Notes: a model not told the origin generated them from the letters alone. A stretch of 64,000 nt of DNA from Stenogyne calaminthoides (GCA_037126765.1 JBBCBC010000024.1:14419554-14483553), one strand, 5' to 3'; positions 11,106 through 22,642 are shown, counted from the stretch's first letter. Program-made: numbers and translations.

Positions 11106-12130
11106 ATGTCATGTTTCCTTATTACTTTGCACGATAAATTTAAGCCTGAGATTGGTATGAATTTTGATAGCCTGGATGAGGCATGGAAATTTTGGATTGA
11201 ATATGGTGGAAAAATTGGTTTTGGGGTTAGAAAGCATTACGCTAAAAAGAACAGGAAGTCCAGCTTTATAACTTCATATAAATATGTTTGTTGTAAAGAA
11301 GATGTTCGTAAACAAGACAAAAGAGACTATTTGGTTGTCAATCCTCGACTTGAGACTCGAACAGATTGTAAAGCGAGAATGAGAATCAAACATGTTGATG
11401 GTAAGTACATTGGTGATGAGTTTATCGAAGATCATAATCACCCTCTCCATCTTCAAGAGACAGTTCATATGTTGGCTTCCCAACGTAAAATTACAGAAGT
11501 TCAAGCACATGAAATTGATTTAGCAGAAGATGCTGGACTTAGGCAGAAATCAACTTTCCAGTTGATGAGTAGGCAAGAAGGTGGTAGGGAAGGTCTTGGT
11601 TATACAAGGATAGACGCTAAAAATTATCTCCGGTCCAAGAGATAAAGAAGTATGGCGTATGGGGTAGTTGGATGTCTAATGCGATATTTTCAAAAACAGT
11701 TGTCTAAAAATCCATCGTTTTATCATGCCAGACAGATGGATATGGAAGAACAAATAACTAATATTTTTTGGGCTGATGCAAGAATGTAAATTGACTATGA
11801 GTACTTTGGGACGTTGTGTCTCTAGATACCACATATTGTATAAATTGTGCACATCGACCGCTTGCTATCTTCTCAGGCCTCAACCATCATAAAGGAGTTG
11901 TAATTTTTGGTGCATCACTTTTATATGATGAGACTACAGCATCATTTAAATGGTTGTTCGAAACATTTTTAGAAGCACACAAACAGAAAAGACCTTAGAC
12001 TATCTTCACCGACCAGGATCAAGCTATGGCAAAGGCCTTACATGAGGTGATGCCTGAGATATTTCATGGATTGTGCACATGGCACTTGATGCAAAATTGA
12101 ATCAAGCATTTGGGAAACTTAATGAAAGAT
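11106..12130 (+). pseudogene. FAR1/FHY3-type Mutator-like transposase, truncated
   Basis: 11106-11645 encodes a FAR1 DNA-binding domain: DSLDEAWKFWIEYGGKIGF, then WRKY-like zinc ligands Cys-Cys in YKYVCCKEDV, Cys in TRTDCKARM and His-x-His in EDHNHPL. Downstream, in a broken frame, comes the MULE transposase core: SLDTTYCINCAHRPLAIFSG (around the first catalytic Asp), GASLLYDETTASFKWLFETF, TIFTDQDQAMAKALHEVMPE (second Asp) and GLCTWHLMQN. Stops interrupt it near 11785 and 11998. The frame is cut at about 12130 by a CACTA element and does not visibly resume, so the C-terminal Glu and SWIM finger are missing. Related proteins FHY3/FAR1 are domesticated transcription factors; this copy is a transposon relic. 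Confidence 0.85.
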
Positions 12131-12497
12131 GGGTTATTAACCGCTGTCTAACTTATTTTTTTTTTATATAATTTCGTTTATTATGTTAGATAGACAGCGG
12201 TTATTAAACGCTGTCCAATATCTTTTTTTTTAATTATTAATTTATATTTTAAAAATCCTATAATAAAACTATTAACCAAAACTTATATATACGTCCAATA
12301 TCATAAACCATAAACCAAAAATCCTATAATAAAACCATAAACCAAAACTTATACCACATATATATACCAAAACATCAAATAAATAAACATACACATCATG
12401 AAATAAATAAACATACGTCCAATACACCAAAAACATGAAATATATATCATCACAAATATATAATTTAATTACATGCTACCAAAATTTCAAACAACGA

Positions 12498-13815
12498 TCA
12501 CTCAATATCGTATGAATATAAGAATCGATTGTAAAGGTACCCCGTCCAATCGTTTTTCCATTTCTCCAGTCTTTTCTTAGAGTAAGACTTGAGCTCACGT
12601 TCATAGACAAACTGAACTATTATTATTATAATTAAAAAATAAAAATAGATTAAATATGTATAATTTTAAAAGTAAAACAAATCATTGTATAAAATATTAA
12701 AAATGAACTTACGTTTCCATATATGAAACGAGATCAAGGCGATTTGAATAAACTCCATCCTGGGTTGTCGATCATATGCACCATGATCATATGCGCCATG
12801 ATCTCCATCAGAATATTCATCATCATCTCCGGAATATGGCAAATGAGACATGATCCTGTAAAGCAGAAGAAACAACATTTAATAACACAAAAAACAAACA
12901 ATATTCAAAACTATGCTTAAATCCTCACACAAGCATATTATCAAACACCTTGAGTGCATCAATTGTTCATATCTAAATTAGCATAAAAAATCAAGCCAAG
13001 CCACACAATATATATTCATCTCTAACAAGTTGTTCATCTCTAACACTAACAACATTAATCCTAATAAATTAACACTAATTTATGTTTAAATCCTCACACA
13101 AGCATATTATCAAACACCTTGAGTGCATCAAACACCAATATATATACAACAATATACATACACCAATACATACAACATGATATATATACACCAATATACA
13201 TATATACACCAATATACATATATACACCAATATACATGATATACATATATACACCAATATACATACACCATACATACAATTAAACAAAGCCACTAACAAT
13301 AATTAAACAAAGCCACACAATATATATATATATAAAACAATTAACAATATATAAACCAAGCATCAATTGTTCATCTAACAACAATTAATCCTAACAAATT
13401 AGCTAATTAATCAAACCAAACACAATTATATAAATATTTAATCCTAATATATATATACATACTAACATATATATACATATACACAATATTAATTCAATAT
13501 ATATATATATACATACATATATATATATATAGAAAAGAAAAATTACCTATGGAAAGAGAAAGCTAGGGCGGCGGCATTTTACCGCAAGGGGATCTTAACA
13601 ACAAAAGCGGCGGAATGGGGAGGGAAGCCTTGACGGATGGTTCGATTTGGGGAGAGGAGGAGGAGGCTAGGAGAACACGTTCGCGATTTGGAGCTAATGG
13701 GAAGGCGGCAGCGGCGGGAAGGGGAGAACGCAGCAAGGAGTTCGATTTAGGGTAGAGGAAGGAGGTCGGGCTTCAATATCAGCTGCAGGTTTAATTCACG
13801 ATTTGGGGAAAAATT
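12498..13815 (-). CDS. Small spliced gene inside the CACTA element (85 codons)
   Basis: The minus strand shows a gene-like layout. A TATA-like run lies near 13836-13848 and a GC-rich untranslated exon ends at a GTAATT donor (last exon base 13547). A coding exon spans 12855-12713 (ATG 12851) after a TTTACAG acceptor and ends at GTAAGTTC; a final exon spans 12616-12498 after TAATAG and ends at TGA. The frame runs through the splice with no stop, giving 85 residues. The N-terminus is acidic (MSHLPYSGDDDEYSDGDHGA) and the C-terminus basic and aromatic (SKKRLEKWKNDWTGYLYN). I do not recognise it. It could be the remnant C-terminus of a CACTA protein. Coordinates include introns. Confidence 0.4.
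13130..13540. repeat. ATACACCA/TA-rich microsatellite tract
   Basis: ATATACACCAATATACAT-type units repeat between 13130 and 13275, and (TA)n runs occur at 13320-13345 and 13495-13530. They lie within the first intron of the CACTA-borne gene. Confidence 0.7.
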
Positions 13816-14074
13816 CCTTTGGTTCGCGATTTGGGTGTATATATATTAATTATCCGACCTCTTGGACAGCGGTTCAAAACCGCTGTCTAAAACATTTGCA
13901 CAATGATTCTAAAACCTTTTAAGAAATATAGTACTTGGGACAAATGATTTTTGAACCGTTTGTTTTTTTATTAATTTTTTTAATTAAAACCGCTCTCAAA
14001 AGCCTGAAACAGAGTCATTGAAAAAAAAAGGGTTGTCCAAGTGCAATTGTGCAAGCTTAAATGTGTAGTAGTGA

Positions 14075-14660
14075 TTTGTTATGAATATTGTTGATTAATC
14101 TCTACTATTAGTTTATGAGAATTATTTAAAATATTTATTTTAAAACAAGATTAATATAGGTATTAATTTTGCAATTTTATTGAAAATATTTTTAAAAAAA
14201 TAATGATCAATATGTACATGTGTTAGTAAATACTATATATGTAATTAGGATGATTGATTAATTTTTTTTATTGAAAATAGTTTAATTCAAATGTATTCGA
14301 ATTGCATTTAGTGTACACGTGTTACTATAGTGAAAAAGAATATGAAAATAATTATTTGAAAATTTCATTGAAAATAAATTTAATAAAAATAATTAATATA
14401 AATATATATATATATATAAATATTCATAATAATAAATAGTGAAAAAGAATATAAAACTAATTATTTAAATTTTTTATTAATAATACTTTTATAAAAATAA
14501 TTAATAATAGTATATATATAAATGTACTCATAATAATAAATGATGCATAAGAATATAAATTATTTATTTCAAAATTTTATTATAAATATTTTAACTAAAT
14601 CAATAAAACACAATATATAATACCTATACGGCTATACAATTAAAAATACATTCTTAACCA
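14075..14660. other. Very AT-rich sequence, no gene seen
   Basis: Long A/T runs with short repeats of a TGAAAAAGAATATAAAA type. No coding frame or element boundary can be supported. Confidence 0.5.
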
Positions 14661-14661
14661 A

Positions 14662-14862
14662 TAACTCGTTTAGCCCAAACGGTTAGGCGCCTACACATAA
14701 GGCCTCCATAAACCGGAAGGTCACGTGTTCGAATCTCATAGGGGGCGAATTTCACCCATATTAGCTGCTACAGTGGGGGCCTAGCGTGTCCCAGTGGTTC
14801 GTGGGTGCACTCGGAGCTTCGCCAGCCCGTGCTCGAAACCTGGCTGTTACGTTTTTAAAACG
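14662..14862 (+). mobile_element. tRNA-derived SINE-like sequence, two tRNA-like halves
   Basis: The first half has a pol III A-box-like TAGCCCAAACGGTTAGG and B-box-like GTGTTCGAATCTC about 40 bases on. The second half, from about 14775, again has TAGCGTGTCCCAGTGGTT and GTGCTCGAAACCTGG. Spacing suits tRNA-like promoters. It could be a dimeric SINE or two adjacent ones. The 3' tail and target duplication are unclear because a CACTA-like array follows at once. Confidence 0.5.
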
Positions 14863-15233
14863 CGAATTAAATTCGCGAGGGCTAATTCCCTCGGCAAAAT
14901 GCTCATCAAATTAGCGAGGGCCACGTCGCCCTCGGTAAATAAAAGGTGCCAGCCAGCGAGGGCCTGTTAGCCCTCGTTAAATTTCTCGTGGGTTTTACCG
15001 AGGGATTCCGGTCGGGAAAAGGACGAGGGCTGCAGGCCCTCATTAAACTGACATGTGCCAGGCCCCTCGTTAATTCCCTCACGATTTGTCGAGGGTTTTT
15101 AAAAACCCCTGTTAAACTGTTAACGACCAGCACTTTACTGAGGGACATTTTTCCTAGTTAAAACCCTCATTAAAGCCTATTCCCTCGTTAAGACCCTCCT
15201 TAAAGCCCTTTTTAAATGAGATGTATTTTGTGG
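14863..15233. mobile_element. CACTA-type end with CCCTCGTTAA subterminal repeats
   Basis: About fifteen copies of a GCGAGGGC / CCCTCGTTAA motif in both orientations form a dense array, ending at TTTTGTGGTGG, a decayed complement of a CACTACAAAA tip. Such arrays are the transposase-binding ends of CACTA elements. Only this end is present. Open frames across it are repeat artefacts. Confidence 0.5.
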
Positions 15234-15541
15234 TGGTATGTGAAATTTGTTTGAGATAAAATAAAAAGAAAAAAAATCATTAAACATTAAACAAATTCTA
15301 AATGTGAAGAAAATGAGTAAAATGCAACATTTTTGTTTAATAAAAATAATGCACAGGCATAATGCCCAAAAATTTTATGAACAAAAAATAAGGTAAAAGG
15401 CTAATAAAGTACATGACAATTTAAAATTATGAACAAGATTTCAATCCTACTGGTGCTACTTAGGATTAGCGATTTCATATGGTACATGAATAATGCCTAG
15501 GTGGCGGTTGGTTCAAACAAAAATTAAATTAGGAAAACTTT
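15234..15541. other. AT-rich spacer, nothing recognised
   Basis: No open frame or repeat identified between the CACTA end and the inverted-repeat arm. Confidence 0.5.
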
Positions 15542-15626
15542 TTTTTTTTTTATTTAGTCACAACAAAACGACGTCGTATTAATATCCTGTACAATATGCT
15601 GGGGAAAGCTGCCCAGTAGGGGATCC
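15542..15626 (-). repeat. Right arm of the inverted repeat
   Basis: Inverted copy of 10195-10278. The six substitutions I count are all C/T or G/A transitions (for example GGCGCC in the left arm is GACGTC here), as expected if this copy was methylated and decayed while the other did not. Confidence 0.75.
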
Positions 15627-15928
15627 CTATCCTTTTTTTTTGGCATACCTAAAATTATTGAATTTAGACTTTTTTTTTTGTTTTATTGTTCTATAATATC
15701 ACCTCATTCATTCTTTAGATTTCGTTTTTCATTATTATTGTAGAACTAGAATTAAACCCTTGAAAAAAAACTGCATTATTAAATTAAATATTTTAATTTT
15801 TTTACTTAATTTGATTAGTTCAGTTAAATTATTGTAAAAAAATTAATATTATAGCGTGCTCATTAAAATATTGTATTGATACTATGAAAAATACAATATA
15901 TTTAAACGTATTTGTAATTTAAAATTAT
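15627..15928. other. AT-rich spacer, nothing recognised
   Basis: No gene or repeat boundary seen between the inverted-repeat arm and the next element. Confidence 0.5.
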
Positions 15929-16840
15929 GGTTTTGATCATATGCAGGTGAACATCAATTTATATGCTCACCGCTTATGTGGTATGTCAACTAAGTTGGGA
16001 CCCACTATCATTTAATTAATTTATTTAATTAAATCCTACATTTAATTATATTTTAAATTTTTTATATTTTTCATAAAATCTATTCGCCTAAATTAAATCA
16101 ATTAATTATTTGCAATAGTTCTTCTAAAATTAATTTTGTAGAAGCATCACGATAAACTCTAGAATTTCTGCAATAAAATTGAATACAACAAGTGTTTTTT
16201 GGTGAAACAATTCTCTCGATTCTCAATTCATTTTTACCGGGTCGGGATTTCTTCAAAAGCAGCTGCTGCTATTAAGGTGAGACCTGAAAATGTTGGGAAG
16301 TATGTTGTCTTTTGTTCAAGTTGGTGACATCTCATTTTGTGGTATCTACGCGATTTTATGAAACTTATGGGACTAAAATGTACAATTTACTGAACTAGAT
16401 CCTGAAAATTAAATCAGACTAAAATGTTGTGTAATTTGCTTTTTGTTTGTTTTCTCCTAGGTTGAATATACCTCTGCATTATTTTAGCTTGTGTTCCGAG
16501 CTTCGGAGAAAGATACTAGAAGAATGTGAGAAGATGCAACCCCATGTATGAATGTTATTCATGCTTTCGCCCCAAATAGATTGCTGGAGAATTAATTTAC
16601 TTAACGGCAATCCATGCTACATAATTAGTTTAGATCCCTTAATTTAGGCGAATATGTTTTATGGAAAATATAATAAATTAACTTAATTACTTAAAATATG
16701 TGTAGATTTGAAATATAATTAAATGCAGTAACTTAATTAAATAAACTAATTAAATGAAGGTGGTCCCCAGCTTATTTGGCATTCCACATAAACGGTGAAC
16801 ATATAAATTGGTGTCCACCTGTGGGTATATGATCAAAACC
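15929..16840. mobile_element. Inverted-repeat DNA transposon with a gene-like core
   Basis: Arms of about 170-200 bp (15929-16100 and 16636-16840) are imperfect inverted copies that start GGTTTTGATCATAT and contain ACCAATTTATATG..CACCG..TATGTGG. Long terminal repeats of this kind suggest a Mutator-like MITE or Pack-MULE. The flanking bases show no clear 9-bp duplication. The core holds a candidate exon, a GTGAGA..TTTCTCCTAG intron (16277-16460) and a second candidate exon open for 28 codons (SLCSELRRKILEECEKMQPH). I do not recognise the source gene. Confidence 0.5.
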
Positions 16841-17345
16841 GTGAGGCTTGATACCATAAATAACTCAAATAAATAGAATGAGAGTATTTCAAAATAAAAG
16901 CTTGTGGTGAATAGAGGGTGATTCACCTTTTGTAGATAAAAGATAGGAATGTTAAACGGGTCAGCTCTAACCCATTAGAGTCAGTCATACAGGGTCGCGA
17001 GCCTAAACAGTTTGTTGGTTAAATGGGCTACAAAATATATTTTTTTTTAAAAGTAAATTAAATTAAAATTTAAATTATCTATGATTTAATATGATGTAAT
17101 TTAAATTTAACATATAAAATTAAAGAAAATATAATAATATAACAAATTTATTGCTAATTAAATTCAATCACATCAACCAATTTTTTTTTAAAAAAAAAGC
17201 AATGTTGAAGAGATGATAATATTTAATACTCAACATCTGTTTTACTTAATAATTTATTTATATTTGATTTAATTATTGTATTTTAACAAATTTCATCTAA
17301 AATATGTATAAAAATAAAAATAAATTATTAAAATTATCATATAAT
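16841..17345. other. AT-rich spacer
   Basis: No coding frame seen. A short passage near 16950-17020 (GGGTCAGCTCTAACCCATT) resembles dispersed repeat sequence but cannot be classified. Confidence 0.4.
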
Positions 17346-17497
17346 TGTAACACCCCGTCCAAAAATTTTAAAAAAGAACTATTAAAAATAAATATTTATG
17401 TGCACTTCTTTTTCAAATAAATTTTAGAGCGTGTATATTTGGTAAGATTGTATTTTAGGAAATCGAACGAGTATTTTGGGCAAGACCACTCCTAGTA
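17346..17497 (+). repeat. Left piece of an old LTR-like sequence (TGTAACACCCC)
   Basis: It begins TGTAACACCCCGTCC, a common start of plant Ty3/gypsy-type LTRs. It is interrupted at TAGTA by the outer solo LTR and continues at 48846. No internal region or partner LTR is visible, so class and boundaries are tentative. Confidence 0.4.
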
Positions 17498-17827
17498 TGT
17501 TGGGAGATGAATTTAATTAAAAGATAAAGATTTTGATTAGATCCCAAAACCCCTGAATATGACATGATCAGAATGATCTAAAGTAGATTAAAAAATAGGT
17601 TTCAGTACAGTTAGTTCAAGAAATATCTACAAAATGTATAGTCAGCAGATATCTCTTAGTTTATAGGATAGACACACACTGAGGGGGAACTCAGTGGTGA
17701 CCAAGACACCTGAAGACACAGAAGACTTCAGAATACTCAGAAGAACCTAAGTATCCAGATCTCCCTAAAGACTCAGATCAACCTGAAGACTTGAAGACCT
17801 GAAGATTATCTACCTGAGGATAAATAG
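17498..17827 (+). repeat. Outer solo LTR, part 1 of 3
   Basis: It begins TGTTGGGAGATG. With 19635-20448 and 48166-48840 it makes one LTR of about 1.82 kb ending GGGACCAACA. TAGTA flanks both ends (17493-17497, 48841-48845), which proves one insertion. No internal region remains, so the element was lost by LTR-LTR recombination. It is related to, but shorter than, the LTRs of A and B. Confidence 0.85.
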
Positions 17828-19629
17828 TATTGGTCCCGGGGTAAACGAGTTCCACATGTGTATGGGGGGGGGGAAATAAACGTGTATAGTGATTTTTAAC
17901 TTTTCAGAAAATACTATAATCAGAGAGTCATGTTATCCTGAGTTTCAGTCCTGAGAAGCACAAAATGCCCTGGGTCAAAGTCTACTGAGACAATGACACT
18001 GAACGGCTTTCAGAGACTTCAGATTAGCTCAACTGATTCTGAGTTTCTACAACAGAGTCCAAATAAGCTTGGAGAAGATAATAATATTACTGACTACTCA
18101 GGGGAGTTAATCAATTTGACAACTATCTATACTAGCTAATCTAGAGTGCGGAATGTGTAGGCCCTAAGTTTATACTCGTTTTACTTTGCTGAAAATCTTT
18201 TCTTAATGAAACAGTGGTTAAGGCTGTGATCAAGTTAATGCAATTTTAGTGGATTGTTTCCAGCTGAATATCGGAAAACTTCAGGATGCTTTCAGTGAAA
18301 ATATGCAACAGGATAGAATGCAAAACAGAAAGCAAACAACACAACGATTATAGTGGTTCAGAGACTCAAGCTCCTACGTCCACTCCCTCTGATCCTCAGA
18401 GAGATTCCTTAACACACTACTTCTACTACCTTAAGCATTCAGACTGAACTCAGCAGCTTACTAACTTTCTACCACGAGTTTTCAGACTGAACTACTGCAG
18501 CTTACTAACTCAACACACACACAAGCGTTCAGACTGAACAATCAACTTACTAACTTCTTCTCTAGAGTTTTCAGACTGAATACATCAGCTTACTTACTCT
18601 TTACAACTCTCACTTCTCCAAAAACTACACACACAAACTACCTAATCAAAGGGTTTGAGTTTTGGTTGGTTTCCAACTAGGGTGAGATACCCTTTTACAA
18701 TCAAACACAAGTAAAAGACTAGGATATCTCTAACTAAGCTTTGGATATATCTTAGATCTAGGCTTAGTAGATGAGCTCTCTTCAAAGATGAAACACTTGG
18801 AAAATTCTTAGGGTTTCGAGTGCTTCACAAGATTGCTTGAATACGAATGAGCTCTAGAGTTGCTTTGATTTCCCGTAACCTTGAAATGTCCAAGGCCTTT
18901 AGTATTTATAGGCAACTCTCCATAAGTCTACCTTTGAAAAACTATCCGTTGGAGAGATAGCATCTAGGGTTTCTTCTTTGAGTAACTAATGAACGACTAT
19001 ATTAAGGTTTGAACGTACCCTTGCATGTTTTAGGAAATATCCAGACAAGCAGCCAATCACCAATTTCTGTGAACAAGACAAATATCAGTGCTGACATTCT
19101 TCAGGGACATATCGCTTTTAGTGTTAGTAAAGTACGTTGTTGTCGCCTCCTCATTGGTTGAAATCTTCCTTTGAACAGAGACAAATAAAACGGTTCTTTT
19201 AGTCAACCACACTGATCTGATATTTTCCTTAGTGTTCACGAACGTATAACATTCTCTTTGTTTGTACTAAGAATGAACAAACACTATTTAACTGGAAGTG
19301 ACTTGTTCAGGGTCTTTTGATTCAGTACGAAACAACCTTCAGGATCTTCTGGTCTTCAGGATCTTATGTCTTCGAGATCTTGATCTCGTGCTCTCTCTTG
19401 ATCTTGAATGATTTTTGGTCTTCAGGAATATTCTGAGATCTTTCAGACCAAATCTCTAATACCTATTCTTACCTGAACTATATCTGTTGATTATACATGA
19501 TGCAGATACTTCCTGAATCCTAATAACAATTTGAAACCTAATCCTATACTACCAAGATTGTCCTGAAACATGTCATACTCAGGGGTTTTGGGATCTAATC
19601 AAAATCTCTATTAAATTCATCTCCCAACA
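17828..19629 (-). repeat. Solo LTR in inverted orientation (1802 bp, duplication AATAG)
   Basis: Read on the minus strand it starts TGTTGGGAGATG and ends GGGACCAATA. AATAG occurs at 17823-17827 and 19630-19634. It is inserted head-on into a related LTR. It shares long near-identical stretches with the LTR at 20449, for example around ACGTTCGTGAACACTAAGG. Confidence 0.88.
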
Positions 19630-19634
19630 AATAG

Positions 19635-20448
19635 ACTGAGGAAGTCTTACACATTTATGAAGAATAAATGTTGTCCAAATATTTGACTGTAGACAAAAGA
19701 AACTAAACTAAGTGTCTTTTAAGGTTGTCTCATTCAGAGAGATTGACCTAAAAGGGCCGTTTTGTTTGTCTCTATTCACTGAAGTTAAGAACCAATCAGA
19801 GAGAGACAACATTGTACTTCACTGATACAGAAAGCCATGTGGCACTGAGATGTCAGATGTACTGAGTTCCAGACTACAAAAACTTGGTGATTGGCTGCAT
19901 TGGTTACTTGTTACCCAAACCATGCTAGGGCGTATTCAAACCCTAATATAGTCGTTCATCACTAACCAAATGATGAAACCATTGATGCTATCTCCTCCAA
20001 AGGATAGTTTTTCAAGAGTGACCTTGGTGAGTTGCCTATAAATACCAGTGACCTTCACCATTGCAAGGTTACGGGAAATCAAGCAACTCAAGAGCTCATT
20101 CGTATTCAAGTTTATACTGTGAAGCACTCGAAACCCTAAGAATTTCCCAAGTGTTTCATCTTTGAAGAGAGCTCATTCACTAAGCCTAGATTCAAGCATA
20201 TTCAAAACTTAGTTAGAGATATCCTAGCCTTTTGTCTTGTGTTCTACTGTAAAAGGATATCTCACCTTTAGTTGGAAACCAACCAAAACCCAAACCCTTT
20301 TTTTAGGTAGTTTGTGTGTGTAGTTGTTGGAAAGTGGGAGTTGTAAAGAGTGAGTAAGCTGCAGTTGAGTTCAGCTTGAAAGCTCTAGAGAAGAAGTTAG
20401 TAAGCTGCTGAGTTCAGTCTGAAAGCTTGTGTGAGTTGAGTTAGTAAG
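19635..20448 (+). repeat. Outer solo LTR, part 2 of 3
   Basis: Continues the 17498 LTR after the inverted solo LTR. It contains a TATAAATA box (20037-20044), the CACTCGAAACCCTAAG stretch and the start of the tandem TAAGCTGC..GTTCAGTC units. It is broken at GTAAG by the next LTR insertion. Confidence 0.85.
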
Positions 20449-20894
20449 TGTTGGGAGATGAATTTAATAGAGATTTTGATTAGATCCCAAAACCCCTGAG
20501 TATGACATGTTTCAAGATAATTTTGGTAGTATAGAATCAGGTTTCAAATTATATTTAGTTTCAGGATTATCTGCACCATGTATAGTCAGCAGATATAGTT
20601 CGGGATAGGATAGGTCTTAACAAAGTTTTGAACTAAAGATCTCAGAAGAGTACTGAAGACCTAAAACATACTGAAGTTCAGAAGAACCTGAAGAACGAAG
20701 ATCCTGAAGACCAGAAGATCCTGAAGACTGTTTTGTACTGAATCAAAAGGCCCTGAACAAATCACTTCTAGTTTAATAGTGTTTGTTCATTCTTAGTACA
20801 AACAAAGAGAATGTTATACGTTCGTGAACACTAAGGAAAATATCAGATCAGTGTGGTTGACTAAAAGAGCCATTTTGTTTGTCTCTGTTCGAAG
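20449..20894 (+). repeat. Inner solo LTR, part 1 of 2 (duplication GTAAG)
   Basis: It starts TGTTGGGAGATG after GTAAG (20444-20448); its end, GGGACCAACA at 48160, is followed by GTAAG (48161-48165). Element C lies inside it. Against the outer LTR about 500 bp are missing at the C insertion point, so that insertion came with a deletion or a later rearrangement. Confidence 0.8.
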
Positions 20895-22627
20895 GTGAGG
20901 GTGATAGTCTAGAGGGGAGGGGTGAATAGACTTCCAAAACTTTTCGTGCGGATCAGGTGTGATTTGCAGATTACCCGATCAGAGTGCTAGTGTATCAGTT
21001 TACTGATGTTCAATCTTATTGAGTGCCTGAGGGCAGATCAGCTTGATATCTGTCAGTTTAACTGAGAGTGCGGAAGCTTGTTTTAACCCGTGTGAAAAAC
21101 CAGTTTTATCAATTCAGATTCTAAAGTCAGTTTTCAACCAGCTGACTAAGGTGTCAACCTGATCAGATCAGTTGCTTGGTGCAGACTGAGCTTAACTTAG
21201 AATATGTATGCGCTTTTAAACTCAGTTGTGTGAATAGTGTAAAGCAATAAGAAAGCAAGTAAATGCACACAAGACTTTTTATAGTGGTTCAGACGAAACC
21301 CGTCTTACGTCCACTCTTCCCTTAACACAGGGAAACCTTAACCAAACTTAACTGAGCTTAACCGAGCTTAACCTGCGGGACTTATATCCCTCACGGGATG
21401 GCCGAGATGTTTATTGAGTTCACACTCTACAGATGTTTATCGAGTTCACACTCAACCGAACTAGAAATCAGAAAGCTAGAATCCCTAGTCTGAAATCTTC
21501 CGGGAACAAACTTAACCTAACTTACGTTTGGGTAAAGAATGTTTGAGGGTTCCAACTGGAAATCTATCCTGGTGTTTTAGGTAACCAAAATGCTAGTGGA
21601 TAGGATTTCTTGCTAAGAACAATGGGATGAACACTCTAAGAATAATCTTCAAATATGGTGTTCTTCGAACGGAAATTCTGAAGGCTTTTTGCTTCTTGAG
21701 AATTTGTGTTAATGATGTTGTTCCGCTTTGCTCAATTGTTCATGTGATAGTTGTTGGTCTCTTTTCCTCCCTATGTCTTAATTTGACGAGCAATCCCATT
21801 TTATAGACCTCGAAATCAAAGAGCCGTTGGAGAGCAATTTGAATTTCGGGCTATATTAGGTAGGTTGTAGGATATGATTGTGACGTGCTCTGATTATCGG
21901 CGTGGCCGTAGGCATGATTAAGCGTCGTTTTTTTCCCGCAGGCGTCGTATCCCGCATTGTCGACTCTTTTTGTGCACGTGTCGCTTTCTCGATTGAGCCC
22001 ATGGCGGCAAGACTTCATAATTTGTCCGTTAGGCGATTGATATTCTTTTGTAGAAGATTCATCTTGTCGGTGTATATTTTTGATTGTCACCGGTGAGAGT
22101 GACTTGATCGAATGTAATCGATCTACCTTGTTTGAGTCTTTTGATCTTTGTTTAACTCAATTGATGATTCGACCAATGTAGGTCTTGTGTCTTTTGATCT
22201 TCCGGTGTCTCTGAGCCTCGGTGTATTCATCATCTTTGAGTCTTGAGTTTGTTAGTGAGTCTTCGAGTTTATCCGAGTCTTGAGTTCATTTGAGTCTTGA
22301 TGTCTATCTGAGTCTTGAGTTCATATGAGTCTTCGAGTTCATCCAGAGTCTTGAGTTCATCTGTCTTCACCTGATCTTCTGACTTCTTGTCTTCTGATTT
22401 GTTAGTCTTCTGATCATCTGACCTTATCTGGGTCATCTGATACTTCGACCTGACCTATACATATTGAGTTCCCCCTCAATATGTGACCTATCTTTACATC
22501 GATTATCTATACATTTCAATTTGGTCATCTTAATCGATTCTAAATCATCGATCGGTAACAGTCCGACCGTCCTATTACAACTTTGTTTTGGAACTTCCAT
22601 CAAAACTAAAATACAAATTTCCCAACA
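20895..22627 (-). repeat. 3' LTR of element C, tip truncated
   Basis: Aligns with 45223-46973 from GTGAGGG to CCCAACA. The TGTAGGTCCCGAACGGG tip is absent. The two LTRs differ chiefly at CAG/CTG sites, in patches and in both directions. Confidence 0.9.
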
Positions 22628-22642
22628 ATTTCCCTTTTTGAT
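22628..22642 (-). promoter_or_regulatory. Polypurine tract of element C
   Basis: Minus strand ATCAAAAAGGGAAAT directly precedes the 3' LTR. It is shorter in G than B's tract but of the same design. Confidence 0.8.

Larger units (their letters stand above)
12131..14074. mobile_element. CACTA-type transposon, left tip missing
   Basis: The right end reads GTGTAGTAGTG, the complement of a CACTACTACAC terminus. Subterminal repeats of GACAGCGGTT..AACCGCTGTC occur at both ends (12135-12215; 13862-13890). No CACTA tip is seen at the left, where the sequence meets the MULE coding frame, and the TNP2-type transposase is absent, so this is a deleted, non-autonomous copy. It carries a small spliced gene on the minus strand. 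Confidence 0.7.

Noticed and set aside
13075..13299. Open frame with repeated YIGVYM-type residues
   Set aside because: It translates an ATACACCA microsatellite.
14662..14760. A functional tRNA gene
   Set aside because: Boxes A and B are present but no cloverleaf with paired acceptor stem can be formed; a SINE fits better.
14906..15161. Open frames near the SINE
   Set aside because: They read through the CCCTCGTTAA subterminal repeat array of a CACTA end.
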